Positions 50,081-53,999 of a stretch of DNA of 53,999 bases are shown here, piece by piece; position 1 is the first letter of the stretch, and every line of letters starts with the position of its first letter. The notes below the pieces were generated by a model. It made no database searches and had not been told where the DNA came from. It saw nothing but the letters and a program-made list of their open reading frames with translations. The position numbers and the translations under genes were made by a program. The stretch is from Chitinispirillaceae bacterium. Its GTDB lineage: Bacteria > Fibrobacterota > Chitinivibrionia > Chitinivibrionales > Chitinispirillaceae. The stretch lies in NCBI GenBank assembly GCA_016932075.1, contig JAFGDP010000060.1, forward strand, positions 1-53,999, given 5' to 3'.

Positions 50081-51142
50081 ATGAAAAAATACGAAATCAT
50101 TCTGCCCAGGCAATTGCCGACCGAAACAGTCAACAAAATCGCCGAAATCGATGAGTTCAAAGGCCGGTGGGATGCGCTTAAAAATATCGCCCCCGACAGT
50201 CTTTCACGACTTCAACGGATCGCAACCATTGCCTCTATTGGCTCATCAACCCGAATCGAAGGAGCACAGCTTTCCGACGCGCAGATTGATGAACTGCTGT
50301 CGCATATCGACAAAAAATCATTCCGGTCGAGAGACGAGGAAGAAGTCGCCGGATACGCCGAAGCCATGGAGCTTGTCTTTGAATCGGCCGAAGACATGCC
50401 AATAACGGAAAACCACATCAATCAACTGCACGGTATTCTCCTAAAGTACAGCTCCAAGGACTCCCGGCATATGGGCGAGTATAAAAAATTCCCCAACAAT
50501 GTCGAGGCTTTCGATGCAAACGGTAACAGCGTCGGCGTACTATTCAAAACGGCCGAACCATTCGATACGCCATTCTACATGGAAAGCCTCGTTCAGTGGT
50601 ATCGCACGGAGATACAGACCCGCAACTTTCACCCGCTTATAGTCATCGGGGCATGTGTCGTTCATTTTCTGGCCATTCATCCGTTTCAAGATGGCAACGG
50701 CCGGTTGTCAAGGATTCTTACGACGCTGATGCTGTTGCAAAACGGCTACCAGTACGTTCCGTACTGCTCGCTTGAAAGCATCATCGAAAAAAACAAAGAT
50801 CAATACTACCTGGCATTACGCAAAGCCCAGAAATCCTTCACCGCACACCATGCCGGAATGAAAGACTGGCTCAACTATTTCCTGCGCATTCTGATAAAAC
50901 AAAAAAACATCCTTCAGCAGCGGATCGCGCAGGAAACACAAATTGCGGTCGGGAAGCTATCGCCGGTATCAACACAAATTTTACAGATGGTCAGCCAAGG
51001 GCAGAAGACCACAATCTCCGACATCGTCATGCTGTTGAATATCAACCGCAACACGGTTAAAAAGCATTTAAAGGAACTGACGGTTAAAAATTTGATACGG
51101 CAGAATGGAACCGGCAAGGGTACATGGTATTCACCGGCTTGA
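50081..51142 (+). CDS. Fic family protein with N-terminal inhibitory motif and winged-helix tail
   Basis: AMP-transferring (Fic) enzyme of 353 residues. The catalytic loop is HPFQDGNGRLSR (H200 onward), complete. The inhibitory motif (S/T)xxxE(G/N) lies in the N-terminus as S56-TRI-E60-G61 in SIGSSTRIEGAQLS, typical of class II Fic proteins that autoinhibit. The C-terminal 70 residues are a winged-helix domain (TISDIVMLLNINRNTVKKHL). The start at 50081 is chosen because homologues begin here; upstream in-frame sequence is A+T-rich, with three GGGTAT motifs in a row just before the ATG. The target protein is unknown. It stands alone and opens the mobile-element-rich end of the window. Confidence 0.88.
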   Translation: MKKYEIILPRQLPTETVNKIAEIDEFKGRWDALKNIAPDSLSRLQRIATIASIGSSTRIEGAQLSDAQIDELLSHIDKKSFRSRDEEEVAGYAEAMELVFESAEDMPITENHINQLHGILLKYSSKDSRHMGEYKKFPNNVEAFDANGNSVGVLFKTAEPFDTPFYMESLVQWYRTEIQTRNFHPLIVIGACVVHFLAIHPFQDGNGRLSRILTTLMLLQNGYQYVPYCSLESIIEKNKDQYYLALRKAQKSFTAHHAGMKDWLNYFLRILIKQKNILQQRIAQETQIAVGKLSPVSTQILQMVSQGQKTTISDIVMLLNINRNTVKKHLKELTVKNLIRQNGTGKGTWYSPA

Positions 51143-51308
51143 AAAAAATCATATCAGTGAAAGCCCGGGCCATGCTACGATGGGCAAGACCGGCATGGCC
51201 TATTCGCGCTTCGCGGGGCATGGATGGCATGAGAAAATTCAATACTTTCGCTTAAACACAGGGCATACTGTTCATTTAATCCCTGTTTTTTCACTTTCAC
51301 CCACTGAT

Positions 51309-51422
51309 TCACACAGACCATACGTCCAGAACCACCATAATGCCCATTACAACAAATGTAAATGCTATAAACAGCGTTTTTATTCGATTTATGTCAGGGG
51401 GGACATAAGAAAACAGAGGCAT
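51309..51422 (-). CDS. Possible 37-residue membrane peptide
   Basis: A short open frame from ATG reads a polar start (MPLFSYVPPDINRIK) then a single hydrophobic segment (TLFIAFTFVVMGIMVVLDVW). It ends with a stop and begins 11 bases after the truncated toxin gene on the same strand. The ribosome site is weak. It may be a real small membrane protein, or a leftover of a larger one; no family is recognised. The rest of the 51143-51432 gap shows no gene. Confidence 0.25.
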   Translation of the reverse strand: MPLFSYVPPDINRIKTLFIAFTFVVMGIMVVLDVWSV

Positions 51423-51432
51423 GCTGTTGGAC

Positions 51433-51660
51433 TTACTCGTAATGCGTCCACATACGAATAATTTTTACGGCCCTCTCCTTTTCAAAAACCTGGTAAATTA
51501 ACCGGTGTTGAATGGTGATTCGTCTGGAAATTGCCCCGGACAAATCCCCTACAAGCTTTTCATAGTGAGGCGGGTTCTGAAATGGATTTGCTTCCAAAAT
51601 TGAAAGAAGGTATTCTGCCTTGTGCCGCAAGCCGGCAGCAGAAAGCTTTATTGTGGTCAT
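51433..51660 (-). pseudogene. Txe/YoeB-type mRNA interferase toxin, N-terminally truncated
   Basis: A 75-residue frame ends with the conserved part of Txe/YoeB toxins: NPPHYEKLVGDLSGAISRRI, TIQHRLIYQVFEKERAVKII and the terminal RMWTHYE, with the SRRI, HRL and C-terminal HYE residues used in catalysis. Full-length homologues have 15-20 further residues at the N-terminus (a KDxKKL helix); here the frame opens at MTTIKLSAAGL, so that helix is cut. No antitoxin gene is next to it. A GGGGGTATACCT ribosome-like site precedes the ATG, so a shortened protein might be made; activity is doubtful. Confidence 0.68.
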
Positions 51661-51686
51661 AGGTATACCCCCGGTCAGCTATAAAG

Positions 51687-51702
51687 GTACGTTATAACGT
51701 AC
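51687..51702. promoter_or_regulatory. 16-bp perfect palindrome upstream of the truncated toxin
   Basis: GTACGTTATAACGTAC is fully self-complementary and lies 27 bases upstream of the toxin ATG. It resembles an operator of a dimeric antitoxin, and overlaps a possible -10 box (TATAAC); it may be all that remains of the antitoxin-controlled promoter. Confidence 0.45.
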
Positions 51703-51861
51703 GCTTTTGCAAGGTTTTTATCGTATGCCTCTCACTACACAACCGGAGCACTCTCGCAGGCCACACATTCCACCTGTTATGTTTTTTTGAAGGTCACACG
51801 TGTTGAGGAAACCCGCAGATCCGTTCACCTGTGATGAATCACCGGGCACACAAAGCATTTT

Positions 51862-52070
51862 TTAGGTCACACAGGGCACCCGCGCAATATTGGCTTTGCT
51901 GCAATACGCTTCAACGGGCTGCCCGCTTTTTTGATGATTGGATAAATGTGTCCGAATTTCTTCAGAAGTATGAAAGTGAATCCGGCGCTTCATGACGTGC
52001 CTCCTTTGGCGAGGCACTACTATCAATTAAGCGTCTGGTCGCGGAAAGATGGGTTCACAGAACTGATACT
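51862..52070 (-). mobile_element. IS66-family remnant: first 37 codons of tnpA plus upstream end
   Basis: On the minus strand, ATG at 51993 preceded by AAAGGAGGCACGTC reads KRRIHFHTSEEIRTHLSNHQ then KSGQPVEAYCSKANIA, after which similarity ends and a stop follows at codon 44. It aligns with the tnpA start of the copy at 53838, and upstream sequence to 52070 also matches (GAAAGATGGG shared). So this is the left end of a second IS66 copy, truncated inside tnpA. Confidence 0.72.
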
Positions 52071-52154
52071 ATTTTTTTCTTTCTGAACCTGGGTCACAGA
52101 CCCAGGCCACATGGGTTTTTTTTGTCACTCGTTAAGGGCACCCAGGCCACACAG

Positions 52155-52205
52155 ATGCTATTTTTATTCTTTCTTTCACGCCTGTCTTCTCACTCAGGCC
52201 ACCCG
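52155..52205. repeat. About 50-bp direct repeat, copy 1
   Basis: ATGCTATTTTTATTCTTTCT then TTCACGCCTGTCTTCTCACT and CAGGCCACCCG. It matches copy 2 at 53279-53331 with about six differences including a 2-base indel. The two copies enclose the XRE pseudogene and the ORF6N gene. Nearby (51780-52260) are several weaker CCAGGCCACA-like motifs; apart from these and the IS66 piece the 51720-52360 stretch holds no gene. Confidence 0.72.
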
Positions 52206-52360
52206 CCACAGGATGTACCGGACGGCCTTTTTTTCTTTTTGCCAGAACTCTGTCAAGGGTTTCATTGAATTTCATAACTAACCATTTAACGTTAGCTTTG
52301 GAAGTGTCTTGTTATATTTTATGCTTGAAGAAAAAAAAGAGGCACAAAAAAGGAACAAAG

Positions 52361-52727
52361 ATAATCGGAACGAACCTTTATCATTTCGGGCGAACACTGG
52401 CAGCAGCACGCCGCAAGAAAGGGTTGACGCGGGTTGAACTCGCTCCACAGTTGGAAATTACCAGCAGAACAATTTCCTATTATGAAGACGAGTCGAAGAA
52501 TCCTTCTCTGGAGATGGTAAAAAAATCGCCGATGTACTGGCAATACGTCCCGAAAACCTGCTCGATCTTCCCAACGATGACAATGGGAACGGAGGCTCTG
52601 AAGACAACACCATCGACCGCAACTTGAGTAAAAAGTTTGATGTCGCGTAGAAGTTGCCGCCGGAAGCGCGAGCGCAGCTAAAAAGTTTATCGATACACTG
52701 GCAAAGGCAAACAATATTCCGGAGTGA
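52361..52727 (+). pseudogene. XRE-family transcriptional regulator, frameshifted
   Basis: Reads IGTNLYHFGRTLAAARRKKG, then the helix-turn-helix LTRVELAPQLEITSRTISYYE and SLEMVKK. A one-base shift in a run of seven A (52517-52523) is needed to continue as IADVLAIRPENLLDLPND, which is the normal family sequence; a stop (TAG) then interrupts ...NLSKKFDVA, and a second shift leads to KKFIDTLAKANNIPE and a stop at 52727. So at least three lesions exist. The usual ATG seems to have become ATA at 52361. It directly precedes the ORF6N gene. Confidence 0.72.
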
Positions 52728-52729
52728 CC

Positions 52730-53266
52730 ATGAAAGACATCGTACGGCAGGACGCGGACATTATCGCGGCAAAAATTTTTTCATTACGCGGCAAAAAAGT
52801 GTTACTCGACAGAGACCTCGCTCCGCTTTATGCCGTAACGACCGGCAACCTCAATAAAGCGGTGAAGCGCAACCTCGACCGTTTCCCCGAAGATTTTATG
52901 TTCCAGATCACCAAAGAAGAAGCCGATTCTTTAAAATTCCAATTTGGAAGCTTAAAGCGCGGGCAGCATTCAAAGTATCTGCCCTATGCGTTTACCGAAC
53001 AAGGCGTATCGATGCTTTCGGCCGTCCTGAACTCTCCCATTGCCGTCGACATCAGTATCCGCATTATGAGAGCATTCGTGAAGCTCCGCTCGATTTTGGC
53101 AGAAAATGAAGCATTACGCTACGCCATCGAAGGGCTGGAACGGCGTGTCGGAAAGAACGAACGGGACATTCAGCTTGCCATCAAAGCGATTCAATCGATT
53201 TTGACACCACCGGAACCGACCAAGCCAAAAATACGTATCGGATTTACCCCGCCGGAAAAGAAATAA
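52730..53266 (+). CDS. ORF6N-domain protein (KilA-N/Rha-like)
   Basis: A 178-residue protein with the phage- and element-associated ORF6N DNA-binding domain: KIFSLRGKKVLLDRDLAPLY, AVKRNLDRFPEDFMFQIT, LPYAFTEQGVSMLSAVLNSP and VDISIRIMRAFVKLR. A short coiled C-terminal region (EGLERRVGKNERDIQLAIKA) and a Pro-rich tail follow. The ATG at 52730 has CCGGAG 5 bases upstream, inside the end of the XRE pseudogene. Function in the cell is unknown; such genes are typical cargo of prophages and mobile islands. It is bounded by the 50-bp direct repeats. Confidence 0.85.
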   Translation: MKDIVRQDADIIAAKIFSLRGKKVLLDRDLAPLYAVTTGNLNKAVKRNLDRFPEDFMFQITKEEADSLKFQFGSLKRGQHSKYLPYAFTEQGVSMLSAVLNSPIAVDISIRIMRAFVKLRSILAENEALRYAIEGLERRVGKNERDIQLAIKAIQSILTPPEPTKPKIRIGFTPPEKK

Positions 53267-53278
53267 GGTAGCCCGCAA

Positions 53279-53331
53279 ATGCTATTTTTATTCCCTTTCT
53301 TTCACACCTTTCTTCTCGCTCAGGCCACCCG
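53279..53331. repeat. About 50-bp direct repeat, copy 2
   Basis: ATGCTATTTTTATTCCCTTT then CTTTCACACCTTTCTTCTCG and CTCAGGCCACCCG; partner of the copy at 52155-52205. Its right end coincides with the point where the IS66 tnpB frame is cut. Confidence 0.72.
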
Positions 53332-53520
53332 TCCGCTGCGGTCCCAGAACAAGATCTTGGCCATGGTTCGAGGCCGGTTAAAAAACACGAACAGATGTCC
53401 GGAGAGCGGGTCCTGGCATATGACTCTTTCTACCGCCGCAGCAAGGCTGTCGAACGATTTTCTCATATCGGTCGGTACGCAGCAGATAAACACCGATACC
53501 GAAGACGGCAAGGTCAGCAT
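53320..53520 (-). mobile_element. IS66-family TnpB, truncated
   Basis: The frame reads VPTDMRKSFDSLAAAVE and DPLSGHLFVFFNRPRTMAKILFWDRSG, the signature of IS66 accessory protein TnpB (IS66 Orf2). After RSGRVA the frame stops at the repeat boundary, so the C-terminal half (about 50 residues of a normal 110-120) is lost. It lies 6 bases downstream of tnpA on the same strand. Confidence 0.85.
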
Positions 53521-53526
53521 CGGTGA

Positions 53527-53838
53527 CTATCGCAATACCGCAATGAGCGCCTTCAAGGAGTCCGGATCAAAAACGGATGGAACCTTGAGACGGGTGTTAT
53601 TCGCAAATACAATCTCAAACAGTGACGAGCCGTGCACCGGTGCCGTCGGAAGACGGAAAAAAGAAACAGCCGACTTTCCCGGAATTTCTGACCGGTACTT
53701 TTTCCGCCAATTCCAGAATGTTGATGCAGCTATTTTTGCCCGTGAACAATATTCCGCAACAGTTAGTCCGCTTTTCTTGTAATTGGATAAATGCGCGCGA
53801 ATCTCTTCTGGCGTATGAAATTGAATGCGGCCTTTCAT
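53527..53838 (-). mobile_element. IS66-family TnpA
   Basis: A 103-residue helix-turn-helix accessory protein of IS66 elements. RIQFHTPEEIRAHLSNYKKS and GLTVAEYCSRAKIAASTFWN followed by WRKKYR are the typical first half; the second half LPTAPVHGSSLFEIVFANN and RLKVPSVFDPDSLKALIAVL is also present. AAAGGAGGCACGTC lies directly before the ATG. Together with the truncated tnpB and without tnpC, this is a partial IS66 copy. It appears to have inserted into or next to an IS3-type gene (53912-53999). Confidence 0.87.
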
Positions 53839-53911
53839 GACGTGCCTCCTTTGGTGAGGCAGTAATATCGATCAAGCGTCGCGGCGGCGAAAGATGGGAT
53901 GACGGAACGGA

Positions 53912-53999
53912 TACAATGCGCTTGAGCCGGCCATTCTCGGTTTCCAGCTCACGTAACCGGCGGACTTCTTGCACACCCATGCCTGTGAATTTATTGCGC
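53912..53999 (-). mobile_element. IS3-family OrfA fragment (window edge)
   Basis: RNKFTGMGVQEVRRLRELET followed by ENGRLKRIV matches the end of IS3/IS150-type OrfA (KYGGMxVxxxRRLKxLExENxRLKxLV) before the programmed frameshift to OrfB. Similarity stops at 53912, exactly where IS66-related sequence begins, so the IS3 gene was interrupted there. The rest lies outside the window. Confidence 0.72.

Noticed and set aside
53279..53782. 167-codon plus-strand frame over the IS66 genes
   Set aside because: It is the antisense of tnpB and tnpA, both of which carry clear IS66 motifs on the minus strand.

Overview
The window looks like chromosomal DNA of a Gram-negative, probably anaerobic bacterium of the FCB superphylum, plausibly Fibrobacterota. 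This is inferred from Por/T9SS-like C-terminal sorting modules on several secreted proteins, plant-polysaccharide-type enzymes, an outer-membrane secretin with Mla-type lipid transport genes, and asnA, ispH and trpD of bacterial type. No rRNA or tRNA gene was seen.

Layout. 1-6.98 kb: partial asnA, two secreted proteins of unknown function, a transaldolase, a DsbD-like protein and a CaCA-type cation exchanger. 7.2-16.4 kb: a tightly packed, translationally coupled nine-gene operon (UbiA-type prenyltransferase, old-yellow-enzyme-like oxidoreductase, acyl carrier protein, alpha-oxoamine synthase, DAGK/sphingosine-kinase-like kinase, ThiL-like kinase, ketosynthase, extended SDR, radical SAM/SPASM-like protein). 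It reads as an undescribed lipid pathway that borrows the logic of bacterial sphingolipid synthesis; twin TCGCA-N4-TGCGA palindromes lie upstream. 16.4-21.5 kb: a beta-helix lipoprotein, a 1 kb stretch of gene remnants, a sensor kinase with a periplasmic solute-binding domain, and scars of a sorting-domain gene and a brnTA toxin-antitoxin pair. 21.5-25.4 kb: TPR lipoprotein, MlaD-, MlaF- and MlaE-like proteins and engB; the ATPase is degenerate at Walker A, the signature motif and the Walker B glutamate.

25.6-34.2 kb: trpD, a methyltransferase and a glycosyltransferase separated by palindromic repeat elements, then a MoxR ATPase plus an unknown 609-residue partner flanked by a three-copy repeat family, then a secreted beta-helix protein. 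34.5-38.9 kb: a GH12-like secreted protein, a possible structured RNA, a secreted hypothetical protein, an IspH-UbiA fusion and a convincing small-RNA gene with consensus promoter and terminator. 39.0-49.8 kb: a type II secretion/type IV pilus-like machine, with the ATPase on the plus strand and secretin, PilM/N-like, PilO/P-like, minor pilins, major pilin and platform protein on the minus strand. Fused PilM/N and PilO/P modules and a pseudopilin carrying two EF-hand loops make it unusual. 50-54 kb: an intact Fic protein followed by a graveyard of mobile and toxin-antitoxin pieces (truncated YoeB/Txe toxin, two partial IS66 copies, an IS3 fragment, a frameshifted XRE regulator, an ORF6N protein and 50-bp direct repeats).

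All functional calls come from reading the sequence and recalled family motifs; no database search was run.
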